NCBI RefSeq assembly: GCF_013376455.1
Contig: NZ_CP045504.1
Location: forward strand, 2,377,001-2,441,000
Length of the DNA stretch: 64,000 bases
Reading direction: 5' to 3'
Source: Desulfolutivibrio sulfodismutans DSM 3696
Lineage (GTDB): Bacteria; Desulfobacterota; Desulfovibrionia; Desulfovibrionales; Desulfovibrionaceae
Shown here: positions 16,494-26,230 of the stretch, in pieces
Numbering within the stretch: the first letter of the stretch is position 1
How the letters are laid out: each line of letters begins with the position of its first letter
Position numbers and translations under genes: made by a program
The notes under the pieces: generated by a model
Told to the model about the DNA's origin: nothing
The model's input: only the letters and a program-made list of their open reading frames with translations
The model's database searches: none

Positions 16494-18435
16494 GCGCGCC
16501 CGCCTGCCCCTGGCGACAGCCCCGGCCGCCCTGGCCCTGAGCCGGTTCGTGGCCACCATGCCCAATCTGCCCACGGTGCTTGGCGTGCCCCTGGTACGAG
16601 TGCGGTTTGGCCTGGGCGCGGTCCCCGGGGCCTGGGTACTGGCCTGGGGCCGCAAGGTCTCGGGGCTGGCCGCCGAACGCTTCGCGGCCCGGCGCGGCCT
16701 GCCGGTGTTGCATGTGGAAGACGGCTTCCTGCGCTCCGTTTCGCCGGGACGCGGCCACCCCCCCCTCTCCATCAGCCTCGACGACCAGGGCGTCTACTAC
16801 GACGCCCGCAATCCCTCCCGCCTGGAAACCCTGGCGACCCTTCCCTGCACCCCGGAGGAACTGGCCCGGGCGCAGCGCCTCGTCGAGTTGTGGCGGGCGG
16901 GCCGGGTCTCCAAATACAACCATGCCAGGGAATACGGGGGCGAGCTTCCCGAGCCTTTTGTCCTGGCCATCGACCAGACCTTCGGCGACGGCTCCATTGG
17001 CCACGGCCTGGCCGGACCCGGGAGTTTTTCCCGCATGCTTGAGGCGGCGCTGGCCGAACATCCGGACAAGACGGTGGTGCTCAAAGTCCATCCCGAGGTG
17101 GTCTCCGGCCGCAAAAAAGGGCATTTCGACCTGGACGCCCTGGCCCGCCTGGACCGGGTGCGGGTCTTTTCCGGGAACGTGCATCCGGTGGGCCTGCTTA
17201 AGCGGGCCGCCGCCGTCTACACGGTGACGTCCCAGGTGGGCTTCGAGGGCCTCATGTGGGGGCGTCCCGTGTCCACCTTCGGCATGCCCTTCTACGCCGG
17301 ATGGGGCCTGACCCGCGACGCCCTTGCCCCGCCCCCGCGCCGCCGCCCCATCCCCTTGTTGCAGTTGGTCCACGCCGCCCTGGTGGATTACCCGCGCTAT
17401 GTGGACCCTGAAACCGGGGAACCCTGCCCGCCGGAGCGGGTGCTCGAATGGATGGCCCTGCAACGCCGACAACGGGAACGCTTTCCCGCCGTGGTGCATG
17501 CCCAGGGCTTCACCCGGGAACAACGGCCCGGCGTCGTGCGGCTTTTTCAGGGCAGCCAGGTCCGTTTTTACCGGCCCGGCGCGCCCATGTCCCCGGACGC
17601 AGCCCTGGCGGTCCCGGAACACGCCGCGCCTTCAGATGCCCCGGAGACGACGCTGCGGGTGCGCGACGGCTTTTTCCCGGGCGCGGGGCTTGCGGACGGC
17701 CCCGAAGCCCCCCTGTGCGCCATGGTCGACGGTCCCGGCTCTCGCATTGAGGATATGCTGGCCACGGCCCGGTTTTCCGATGAAACCCTCGACCAGGCCC
17801 GGCGTCTGAGGGGATGGATCGTGGACCGGGGACTGACCTTCTGGCCGCAAGAAAGCGGGCAGTGGCAGCGTCCGGCCGCTGTCGGCCGAGTGGTGCTGGT
17901 GTTTGGAGAAGACCCGCACGTTGACGCAGACAGGCATTTTCTGAAAGCTGTGCGTGAAAAAGAATCAGCCGCCTATATTATTTACAAACCGCACCCTCAT
18001 ATATTAAAGGATCTTTGGTTGGGTATGCGCGCCAGACAGGGGAGCCCCTATTTCGACGAAATCGCGATTTCCGTATCCATGCATTCTCTCCTCACCCAGG
18101 TGAATGCCGTCCACGTCCGCACGTCGTGGGCGGGTATTGACGCGTTACTGCGCGGGAAGGACGTATTTTGTCATGGCGCTCCATTTTATGCCGGATGGGG
18201 ATTGACCACCGATTCCCCACCCGGAGTCTGCCGCCCCAGAAGACTTTCCCTGGACGAACTGCTCGCCGGTTTTTTTGGGCTTCACCCGGTTTACCTTCGT
18301 GGCGAAACAGGGCATTTTACTCAATTCGAACGTTTTTTTACAGAATATTCCACCGGACGTACGAAAAGGAACACGGCATTTCCTCGGAAACTCTTCACCC
18401 ACGTCGTGCGGCTGCTCAATCTTTCTCCCAGATGA
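16486..18435 (+). CDS. kpsC: KpsC-type capsule polysaccharide protein (beta-Kdo transferase)
   Basis: A 649-residue protein, close to the size of E. coli KpsC, starting at an ATG that overlaps the previous stop. Two homologous halves are visible, each with a KPHP/KVHPE motif and a following GAPFYAGWGLT or GMPFYAGWGLT block, as in KpsC, which carries two retaining beta-Kdo transferase modules and builds the Kdo linker on phosphatidylglycerol. WcbA of Burkholderia is the same family. From about 17930 to the end the GC content drops and codon use changes, although homology continues. The stop overlaps a 50-codon ORF. Confidence 0.9.
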   Translation: MPERARLPLATAPAALALSRFVATMPNLPTVLGVPLVRVRFGLGAVPGAWVLAWGRKVSGLAAERFAARRGLPVLHVEDGFLRSVSPGRGHPPLSISLDDQGVYYDARNPSRLETLATLPCTPEELARAQRLVELWRAGRVSKYNHAREYGGELPEPFVLAIDQTFGDGSIGHGLAGPGSFSRMLEAALAEHPDKTVVLKVHPEVVSGRKKGHFDLDALARLDRVRVFSGNVHPVGLLKRAAAVYTVTSQVGFEGLMWGRPVSTFGMPFYAGWGLTRDALAPPPRRRPIPLLQLVHAALVDYPRYVDPETGEPCPPERVLEWMALQRRQRERFPAVVHAQGFTREQRPGVVRLFQGSQVRFYRPGAPMSPDAALAVPEHAAPSDAPETTLRVRDGFFPGAGLADGPEAPLCAMVDGPGSRIEDMLATARFSDETLDQARRLRGWIVDRGLTFWPQESGQWQRPAAVGRVVLVFGEDPHVDADRHFLKAVREKESAAYIIYKPHPHILKDLWLGMRARQGSPYFDEIAISVSMHSLLTQVNAVHVRTSWAGIDALLRGKDVFCHGAPFYAGWGLTTDSPPGVCRPRRLSLDELLAGFFGLHPVYLRGETGHFTQFERFFTEYSTGRTKRNTAFPRKLFTHVVRLLNLSPR

Positions 18436-18584
18436 TCGTGGCGGACGGCATGTTTGTCCCCAGCGACTTCTCCGGGTTAGAAAATTTTTTTTGTTTTTTT
18501 CATATAAATGAGGATATTTTCCATTCTCTCGCTGAAAGGGTACATGCCAAATCGCTTCTGATGCGAAGAACAACAAAACAATGA
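18432..18584 (+). CDS. Small protein of unknown function between kpsC and the PKS gene
   Basis: A 50-codon ORF whose ATG overlaps the kpsC stop (ATGA at 18432) and whose TGA overlaps the PKS start (ATGA at 18581). Such overlaps on both sides suggest translational coupling through this frame. The product begins MIVADGMFVPSDF, has a short aromatic stretch (FFCFFHI) and a basic end (LLMRRTTKQ). The DNA is AT-rich compared with both neighbours. No family recognised. It may be a real small protein, or only serve to carry ribosomes to the PKS start, which has no good ribosome site of its own. Confidence 0.5.
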   Translation: MIVADGMFVPSDFSGLENFFCFFHINEDIFHSLAERVHAKSLLMRRTTKQ

Positions 18585-21500
18585 GCATAAAAAAAATCGC
18601 CATCATCGGCGCGGCCTGCCGTCTTCCTGGAGGAGTGGCGTCCCTGGACTCGTTGTGGGACGTACTCGCCTCCGGCCGCGATGCCGTGACCGAGATCCCT
18701 GCCGACCGATTCGACGTCCCGGGTTTTCTGCATCCCCTGCGCAACGCCCCTGGCCGCTCCTGCACCCTGGCCGCCGGCGTGCTGGACAATATCGGCGACT
18801 TCGACTTTTCTTTTTTCGGCATCTCGAAAAAGGAAGCCGAATACATGGACCCCCAGCAGCGGCTGCTTTTGGAGATGGCCTGGGAGGTTCTGGAAAACGC
18901 CCATGTCCCCCCCTCCAGCATCGCCGGAACGAACACCGCCGTATTCATCGGCTCCTCCTCCCTGGACGCCAGCATGCAGCGGGCCGACGACCCCTGCGTC
19001 ATCGGCCCCTATTCGATGATCGGCAACACCCTGGGTCTTCTGTCCAACCGCATTTCCTATCTCCTGGACATCCACGGGCCGAGCATGACCATCGACACGG
19101 CCTGCTCCGCCTCCCTGGTGGCCCTGCACCAGGCCTGCCAGACCCTGGTCACGGGCCAGGCCGGCATGGCCATCGTGGGCGGGGTGCACATGCTGTGCAG
19201 CCCCCTGCCCTTCGTGGGCTTCTCCAAGGCCCACATGCTGTCCAAGGACGGCCGCTGCAAAGTCTTCGGCAAGGACGCCAACGGCTACGTCCGGGCCGAG
19301 GGCGGCGGCCTGCTTTTGCTCAAGCCCCTGGACGCCGCCCTGGCGGACGGCGACCGCATCCATGCGGTGATCGCCAAGACCGGGATCAACACCGACGGCA
19401 AGACTATCGGCATCGCCTTTCCCAACAAAGCGGCGCAGATGTCCCTGTTGCATTCCCTGTACAGCGACCCGGAGCTCGACCTGCGCAACCTCTGCTACAT
19501 GGAGGCCCACGGCACCGGGACCGCCGCCGGCGATCCGGTGGAGGCCCATTCCATCGGCGAGGTGTTCACCGCCCTTAGGCCCTCGGCCCCTCCCCTGCTG
19601 GTAGGGTCCGTCAAAAGCAGCCTGGGACACCTGGAACCAGCCTCGGGCATCGCCGGACTGCTCAAGGCCATGCTCGTCCTCAAGCACCGCACCGCACCGC
19701 CCAGCCTGCACCTTGACGAACCCAATCCGGACATCGACTGCCAATCCCTGGGCATCTCCTTCGTGACCACGCCCACCCCCCTGCCCCGGACGCCGGGACC
19801 GGCCATGGTGGGGGTCAACTCCTTCGGCTTCGGAGGGGCCAACGCCCATGCCCTGCTGGAGGCCGCGCCGGACGCCGCCCCCGCCCCCCCCGGCCGCGAC
19901 GCCGCCCCCGGGCCGCTTCTGCTCTCCGCCCACAGCCAGGGCAGCCTGCGACGGCTGGCCGGGATGTACGCCGCGCGCCTGGAGGAGGCTGCCCCGGACG
20001 AACAGTGCGCTATCGTCGCCCAGGCCGCCCTGTGCCGGGACCATCTCAACCACCGCATGGTGATCGAGGACGCCGCCGTTTCCGGAGTCATAGGGGCCCT
20101 GCGCCTTGTCGCCGCAAGCGAAGAGGCCCCGGTCAAGGATCGCCGCGTGGTCAAAGGCGACATTTTGGGCGGCGTGATTCGCACGGCCTTTGTCTATTCC
20201 GGCAACGGGGGCAATTGGGCGGGCATGGGAAAGGCCCTTTTTTCCGCCGACCGGCATGCGGCCCGGGCCCTGGACGAGGTGGACGCCGCCATGGCCCCCC
20301 TTCTGGGCTGGTCCCCGAAGGAGCTGTTCCTGTCCAAGGACGCGGGCTGGGATGCGGCACGCATCGACGTGGTGCAACCCCTGCTTTTCGCCATCCAGGT
20401 CGGCTTGACCCAGTCCTTGCGGGCCAGGGGGGTCGCCCCGGACATGGTCTTCGGGCACAGCATCGGCGAGGTGGCCGCCGCCTGGGCCTGCGGCGCCCTG
20501 ACCATGGAACAGGCCAGCCGGGTCGTTGTGGAACGCAGCAGGCTGCAACGGGAATCCCACGGCCTGGGCGACATGGCCGTGGCCCAACTCGGCGAGAAAG
20601 ACGCCCAGGCCCTGCCGGAGGTCGTCGCGGGCGAACTCGAGATCGCGGCGGTCAACAGCGCCCGCTACGTGACCTTGACGGGTTCGGCCACGGCCCTGGA
20701 CTCGGTTCGGGCGGCCCTCAAAAAACGGCGGGCGGTCTTTCGCGGCCTGAAGCTGGGGCACCCCTTTCACAGCCAGGCCATGGAGGCCATCAAGGACCGG
20801 CTCCTGGCCGGGCTCTCCGGGGTGCAGCCAGAGGCCGGGGACGTGGCATTTTATTCCACGGTCCATGGCCGGGAATGCCCGGGCGGGAACCTTGGCGCGG
20901 ACTATTGGTGGACCAACCTGCGCAGGCCGGTTCGCTTTCGCGACGCCGCCCTGGCGGCCCTGGACGCCGGGGCTCGAATCTTTATCGAAATCGGCCCGGA
21001 CGCCCTGCTCCAGCCGTTTCTGAAAAACTGCTTCCTGGAACGCTCCGCCACCACCGTCTACCTGCCCTCCATCAAGCGCGACACCCACGACGGCCAGGTG
21101 GTGCACACCCTGTGGAAGCAGGTGCATGTCCACGGCGGGCGGGTGCATCTCCCGGCGATCTTTCCGTACAGGCCGTCCTTTGTGGATCTTCCCGCCTATC
21201 CCTTCGACCGGGAACCCTGCATGGCGGAAGCCACCCCGGAATGCCTGGATCTGTTCGGGGCCAAGCCTGCGGCGCATCCCCTGCTCGGCCGCCGTGTCCG
21301 GCGTGGCCTGCCCGTCTGGGAAAACACCCTGGACACGCATCTCGTGCCCTTTTTGGCGGACCATGTGGTGGGCAGCGAGGTGGTGCTGCCCGGGGCCGCC
21401 TACCTGGAGATGGCCCTGGCCGCCGCCCTGGAGGCCTACGGCCCGGGGGCCGTGGAGATGGAGAACGTCGAGTTGCGCCATCCCATGACCTTTATCCAGG

Positions 21501-24500
21501 GCAAAGGCCGCGTGGTGCGGTTCAGCTTAAGCGCCGAAGGCGGCGATTTCATCATCGAAAGCCGGGAACTCCTCCAGCCTGCGGGCATGGTGCAGCACGC
21601 CAGCGGCCGCATCGTTCCCCGGCTGCACAAGGCCTTTGCCCCCGCCACCCTCCCCCCTGCCCGGGGTGCGGAGGAAGACGTGGCCGGGCTCTATGCCAAG
21701 GCCGTGGACTCGGGCCTGCACTTCGGCCCGGCCTTTCGGCCCATGCGCCAGGTCTGGAGGGACGGGGATATGGCCATGGCCCGCCTGGCCCTTGAGCCGA
21801 AGGCCATCTTTCCCGGCGCCATCCTGCACCCGAGCCTCATCGACGGCGCTTTCCAGATGCTCTTGTCCCTGGTGTCCTGGCAGGACGGCAGCCTGGAGAC
21901 CTTCATCTATCTGCCCATCCGCGTCGGCCGTATGCAGATGCTCACGCCCGGCGTGGCCACCCATGCCGTGGCCGAGATGGCCCACCAAAGCAAACGCGCC
22001 CTGGCGGCCTCCTTCCAGCTTTTCGACGCCCAGGGCCGGGAACTGGCCCGGCTAAACGACTGCCGTTTCGCCCGGGTCCGGACCCGGGACAGCCTCCAGA
22101 GCCAGCAGCATGTCTATGCCACGGCCGTCGTGCCCTCCCGCCACCCCCTGGACGTCTCGGCCTCGGCCGTGCCCGCCCAGGCCGAAGTCGATGCCCTGGC
22201 CGCCCCGGGAATCGACGCCCTGGCCCGGAGCGAAGGTTCCCTGCGCCGCCGCCAGGAGGCCCTGCCCTTTTTCACGGCCCTGGTCCTTTCCCAGACCATG
22301 GAGGCCCTGCGCTCCCTGGCGGGCCGCCGCCGGGAATTCACCGTGGCCGAACTGGCCCGTCTGGGCGGCGTGCCGGAAGGGATGGAGCCGTATCTGGCCT
22401 ATGCCCTGCACTTCCTCGTACAGATGGACATGGCCACCGCCCGGGGGGAACACTTCCGACTGGCCGCAGAGGATCTGCCGCCCGCCGCTGAGCTGTGGCG
22501 CACGGCCCTGGCGGAATTTCCCGAGCATGTCGACGAACTGGCGCTTCTGGGGCAGATCGGCAAGGATCTTGGCGACATCCTGCGCGGCAGGCTGTTGGCG
22601 GCCCCGCTCCTGACCCTGCGCCCCGGCAGCGCCATGGAGAATCTTTTTTCCGCCTGCCCCCGCCACCAGGACGGTCACGCCGCAGCCGCCATCCTGCTCG
22701 ACGCCATCCTGAGCGCCACACCCCGGGGAAATGGCCTGCGCATCCTTGAGGCCGAGGCCGGACCCGGCGGACTGGCCCAGACGCTCATTCCCCGGCTGGC
22801 CCCGGGTGTGGCGGAGTATGTGCTGGCCGACCGCGATGAGCATTTCGTGGAGCAGCTTTCGGCCCGCTTCCTGGCCTCTCCCAACGTCCAGGCCTGCGTG
22901 TTCGCCCCGGACGACCCCGAGGCCTCCCTGCCGGAGGCCATGGCGGGAGGCGGTTTCGACCTGATCTTTTTCGGCCATGCCCTGTATCGTCTGACGGACG
23001 TCCCCCAGGCCTTGATCCGCCTGTACGACCTGCTGCGCCCGGGGGGCATGATCGTGGTCGTGGACACCCCGCCCCATCCCGTGGCCGATCTGCTGTTCGG
23101 GCTGGCCCCCGACTGGTGGCGGGAGGAATCCCGCAACGGCCGCCCCGTCTCGCACCTGATGGATAGCGCGGAATGGGCGCACTGCCTGGCGGCCGCCGGA
23201 TTTTTGCCCCCGCACCGCTACCTGGGCGGGGACGACAGCGACGTGCTGCTTCTGGCCGCCCGGAAAGCGCCGACACAGGCCGCGCAACACATTCGCCCCG
23301 CCCGCAAGCGGTGGATCTTTTTCGAAGACACGGCCAGCGCCCCCGAGGCCCGGATCGTGTCCGAGGCCCTTGGCGCAGCCCTGCGGGCCACCGGTTCCGA
23401 GCCCGTGCGGGTGACGTCCGGCCCGGCATTTCAGGGCACGCCGCAGGACGGCTTCACCCTTGATCCGGAATCCCGGGAGCACTGGAAAAAGCTGTTCCAG
23501 GCCATGGGAGAGACAGGGGCCAGCCTGGAAATCGTCCACCTTGCCGGGTTCGACATCCGCCAGGAACCGGACCCGGAGACCCTCGACGACATCCAAAACC
23601 GCCGCGTGGCCAGCGCCGTGGCCCTGGCCCGGGGATGGCGCAAGGCCAAGATTCCCGCCGGACTGTGCCTGGTGACCGGCGGCGCCCTGCCCCTGCCGGG
23701 GCAGACCTCGCGGCCCGTGCCGTCCCAGGGGGCCCTGGCGGGCCTTGGCCGGGTTTTGATCAACGAAATGCCCGGGCTTTCGCCCCGGCTGGTGGATCTG
23801 CACGCCGACCCCGACGGCGGACTTCCCCTCGATGCCGCCGTACGGGAGATCCTGTGCCCGGTCAGGGATCTGGTCGCGCCCGGCCAGGACGACAAGGAGG
23901 TGGCCGTCAACAGCCAGGGACGCTTCTGCCTGCGGCTGGCCCCCTTGGAAACGGCGGCCATGGCCGTCCCAGCAGCCACGCAGCCCCCCCAGGCCGTGAC
24001 CCTGGAGATGACCGAACAGGGACGGCTCGACGCTGCGACCTGGCGGCCCGCCGTGCCCCCCCGGCCCGGCAAGGGCCAGGTGCTCATCGCCAACAGGGCC
24101 GCCGGGGTCAACTACCGCGACATCATGTTCACCCTGGGCCGCATCCCCGAAGAGGCCCTGGAAAACGGCGCGTCCGGCCCCACCCTGGGCCTGGAATGCT
24201 CCGGAACCGTCCTGGCCGTAGGCCAGGACGTCACCGGGATGGCCCCGGGAGACGCGGTATGCTGCCTCAGCGGCAGGGCCTACGACTCCCATGTGCTGGC
24301 CGAGGCCACGGCCGTTTTCCCTCTGCCCCGGGGCATGACCCACACCGCCGCCGCCACCATCCCCGTGGCCCATTTCACGGCCTGGTACGCCCTGACCCAC
24401 CTGGCCAGGCTGGCCCCGGGCGAGCGGGTGCTCATCCACGGCGCGGCAGGCGGCGTGGGGCTGGCGGCCATCCAGATCGCCATACTGACGGGCGCGGAAA

Positions 24501-26227
24501 TCTTCGCCACGGCCGGCTCCCCGCAAAAACGCGCCCTGCTGTCCGGCCTTGGCGTGCCCCATGTGCTCGATTCGCGCAGCCTGGATTTCGAGGAACGCGT
24601 CCGGGAACTCACCGACGGCCAGGGCGTGGATGTGGTGCTCAACTCCATCTCCGGCGAGGCCCTGCAAAAGAGCCTGGGGCTGCTTCGCCCCCTGGGCCGG
24701 TTCCTGGAGCTTGGCAAGGTGGATTTCTACACCAATACCCCCCTGCGCATGCGCCTTTTGCGCAACAACATCAGCTTTTTCGGGATTGACGTGGACCAGG
24801 TGATGCAGGTCAATCCCCTGCTGTGCCGCCGCCTGTTCCTGGAGATGCTTGAACATTTCGAGAAAAAAGGCTTGTGGCCCCTGCCCCACTCCGTCACACC
24901 CCGGGCGGCCATAGCCGAGGCCTTCCGCCGCATGCAGCAGTCACGCCACATGGGCAAGCTGGTGGTGGCCATCGACGAGCTGGCCGCAGGCGTCCGGCCA
25001 TTGCCGCCCGCCGAACTCGGCCCCCTGGAAGCGAACGCCTGCTATCTGGTCACCGGAGGACTCGGCGGACTCGGATTGGCCGTGTGCGACCGGCTGGCTG
25101 CTCTGGGGGGCAAACACCTGGTGGTTGTCGGCCGCAGCGGCGCCGTTGCGGACGCCCAAAAGGCCGCCGTATCGCGCCTGGAGGCCGCAGGCGTCCGGAT
25201 GACGGTGGTCAAGGCGGACGTGGCCGACGCCGACAGCCTGGCCGACGCCCTTAAGGCCGCCCTGTCCGGCCTGCCTCCCTTGCGGGGCGTGGTGCATTGC
25301 GCCGGGGTGCTGCGCGACGCCACCATCGCCAACCTCACCTCGGCCGACATCCGCGCCGTACTGCGGGCCAAGGCCCTTGGCGGCTACAACCTGCACCGTC
25401 TGACCAGGGACATCCCCCTGGACTTTTTCATCATGTTTTCCTCGGCCACCACGGTCCTGGGCAATCCCGGCCAGGGAAACTACGTGGCCGCCAACACCAT
25501 GCTCGAAAATCTGGCCGCCTACCGGCGCAGCCTGGGCCTCCCTGCCGTGACCTTCGGATGGGGCCCCATCTCCGACGTGGGCATGCTCACCAGCCGCCCC
25601 GAGGTGTTGCAGTCCCTCAAAACCCTCACCGGGGCCCAGGAACTGCGGGCCGAAACAGCCATGGACCACATGGCCAAATACGCCCGCCACGACCAAAGTT
25701 CGCTGCACGTCTTCCGGGTGAGCTTCAAAAAGCTGTCCCGGCTGCCGTACGTCGCCTCCCCCATGTACCGCTACGTCATCTCCGAGGGCTCCTCGGAACA
25801 GGCCGCCCTGGAGCAGGTAGACATCCGCGAGGTACTGCGGGGGCTTTCGCCCAAGGACGCCGTGGTGCATCTGGCCACGCTTTTATCCCAACATTTCGCC
25901 CGCATCCTGCGGGTGCCGGTCTCGAAGATCCGCCACGACAAACCCATGGGCGAACTCGGCATGGACTCCCTCATGTATGTGGAGCTGGGCCTGGCCACTG
26001 AGGAGGCCTTCGGGGTTGACATCTCGTCGCTTAGCCTGGACAAGACGGCAAGCATCCTCACCCTGGCGGAGATGATCCACCGCCAGTTCGAACAACCGGC
26101 CGGTTCCAAAGAGGCGCAGGCCGAGGCCGTTTCCCGGCTTCTCCGGGACGTTCACGGCGTCAGCATATCTGCGGGAGACGCCAGACGGCTGCTGGAAGGC
26201 GAGGCTTCCCACTCCCGGCCCAACTGA
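18581..26227 (+). CDS. Highly reducing type I polyketide synthase (KS-AT-DH-MT-ER-KR-ACP), WcbR-like
   Basis: A single 2548-residue module. KS about 1-430 with Cys175 (DTACSASL), His310 (EAHGTGT) and His350. AT about 535-850 with Ser627 in GHSIGE and an HPFH specificity motif that favours malonyl units. DH about 900-1170 with His928 in DHVVGSEVVLP and the HPSLIDGAFQ aspartate. A methyltransferase-like domain about 1380-1530 whose SAM loop is LEAEAGPGG rather than LEIGAGTGG, so possibly inactive. ER about 1805-2130 (HGAAGGVGLAAIQIA). KR about 2150-2340 (TGGLGGLGLA; GNYVAAN). ACP with phosphopantetheine Ser2463 (LGMDSLMYVEL). There is no thioesterase. The domain set would make a saturated chain. 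It is followed after three bases by an alpha-oxoamine synthase that could release it, and it is flanked by capsule genes as in Burkholderia wcbR. Confidence 0.93.
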   Translation: MSIKKIAIIGAACRLPGGVASLDSLWDVLASGRDAVTEIPADRFDVPGFLHPLRNAPGRSCTLAAGVLDNIGDFDFSFFGISKKEAEYMDPQQRLLLEMAWEVLENAHVPPSSIAGTNTAVFIGSSSLDASMQRADDPCVIGPYSMIGNTLGLLSNRISYLLDIHGPSMTIDTACSASLVALHQACQTLVTGQAGMAIVGGVHMLCSPLPFVGFSKAHMLSKDGRCKVFGKDANGYVRAEGGGLLLLKPLDAALADGDRIHAVIAKTGINTDGKTIGIAFPNKAAQMSLLHSLYSDPELDLRNLCYMEAHGTGTAAGDPVEAHSIGEVFTALRPSAPPLLVGSVKSSLGHLEPASGIAGLLKAMLVLKHRTAPPSLHLDEPNPDIDCQSLGISFVTTPTPLPRTPGPAMVGVNSFGFGGANAHALLEAAPDAAPAPPGRDAAPGPLLLSAHSQGSLRRLAGMYAARLEEAAPDEQCAIVAQAALCRDHLNHRMVIEDAAVSGVIGALRLVAASEEAPVKDRRVVKGDILGGVIRTAFVYSGNGGNWAGMGKALFSADRHAARALDEVDAAMAPLLGWSPKELFLSKDAGWDAARIDVVQPLLFAIQVGLTQSLRARGVAPDMVFGHSIGEVAAAWACGALTMEQASRVVVERSRLQRESHGLGDMAVAQLGEKDAQALPEVVAGELEIAAVNSARYVTLTGSATALDSVRAALKKRRAVFRGLKLGHPFHSQAMEAIKDRLLAGLSGVQPEAGDVAFYSTVHGRECPGGNLGADYWWTNLRRPVRFRDAALAALDAGARIFIEIGPDALLQPFLKNCFLERSATTVYLPSIKRDTHDGQVVHTLWKQVHVHGGRVHLPAIFPYRPSFVDLPAYPFDREPCMAEATPECLDLFGAKPAAHPLLGRRVRRGLPVWENTLDTHLVPFLADHVVGSEVVLPGAAYLEMALAAALEAYGPGAVEMENVELRHPMTFIQGKGRVVRFSLSAEGGDFIIESRELLQPAGMVQHASGRIVPRLHKAFAPATLPPARGAEEDVAGLYAKAVDSGLHFGPAFRPMRQVWRDGDMAMARLALEPKAIFPGAILHPSLIDGAFQMLLSLVSWQDGSLETFIYLPIRVGRMQMLTPGVATHAVAEMAHQSKRALAASFQLFDAQGRELARLNDCRFARVRTRDSLQSQQHVYATAVVPSRHPLDVSASAVPAQAEVDALAAPGIDALARSEGSLRRRQEALPFFTALVLSQTMEALRSLAGRRREFTVAELARLGGVPEGMEPYLAYALHFLVQMDMATARGEHFRLAAEDLPPAAELWRTALAEFPEHVDELALLGQIGKDLGDILRGRLLAAPLLTLRPGSAMENLFSACPRHQDGHAAAAILLDAILSATPRGNGLRILEAEAGPGGLAQTLIPRLAPGVAEYVLADRDEHFVEQLSARFLASPNVQACVFAPDDPEASLPEAMAGGGFDLIFFGHALYRLTDVPQALIRLYDLLRPGGMIVVVDTPPHPVADLLFGLAPDWWREESRNGRPVSHLMDSAEWAHCLAAAGFLPPHRYLGGDDSDVLLLAARKAPTQAAQHIRPARKRWIFFEDTASAPEARIVSEALGAALRATGSEPVRVTSGPAFQGTPQDGFTLDPESREHWKKLFQAMGETGASLEIVHLAGFDIRQEPDPETLDDIQNRRVASAVALARGWRKAKIPAGLCLVTGGALPLPGQTSRPVPSQGALAGLGRVLINEMPGLSPRLVDLHADPDGGLPLDAAVREILCPVRDLVAPGQDDKEVAVNSQGRFCLRLAPLETAAMAVPAATQPPQAVTLEMTEQGRLDAATWRPAVPPRPGKGQVLIANRAAGVNYRDIMFTLGRIPEEALENGASGPTLGLECSGTVLAVGQDVTGMAPGDAVCCLSGRAYDSHVLAEATAVFPLPRGMTHTAAATIPVAHFTAWYALTHLARLAPGERVLIHGAAGGVGLAAIQIAILTGAEIFATAGSPQKRALLSGLGVPHVLDSRSLDFEERVRELTDGQGVDVVLNSISGEALQKSLGLLRPLGRFLELGKVDFYTNTPLRMRLLRNNISFFGIDVDQVMQVNPLLCRRLFLEMLEHFEKKGLWPLPHSVTPRAAIAEAFRRMQQSRHMGKLVVAIDELAAGVRPLPPAELGPLEANACYLVTGGLGGLGLAVCDRLAALGGKHLVVVGRSGAVADAQKAAVSRLEAAGVRMTVVKADVADADSLADALKAALSGLPPLRGVVHCAGVLRDATIANLTSADIRAVLRAKALGGYNLHRLTRDIPLDFFIMFSSATTVLGNPGQGNYVAANTMLENLAAYRRSLGLPAVTFGWGPISDVGMLTSRPEVLQSLKTLTGAQELRAETAMDHMAKYARHDQSSLHVFRVSFKKLSRLPYVASPMYRYVISEGSSEQAALEQVDIREVLRGLSPKDAVVHLATLLSQHFARILRVPVSKIRHDKPMGELGMDSLMYVELGLATEEAFGVDISSLSLDKTASILTLAEMIHRQFEQPAGSKEAQAEAVSRLLRDVHGVSISAGDARRLLEGEASHSRPN

Positions 26228-26230
26228 TCC

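Noticed and set aside
18500-21481. Very long antisense ORFs opposite the PKS and elsewhere (for example 993 codons opposite 18.5-21.5 kb)
   Set aside because: They are the expected result of high-GC coding DNA on the other strand. The products are low-complexity Gly/His/Gln/Arg-rich without domains or ribosome sites.
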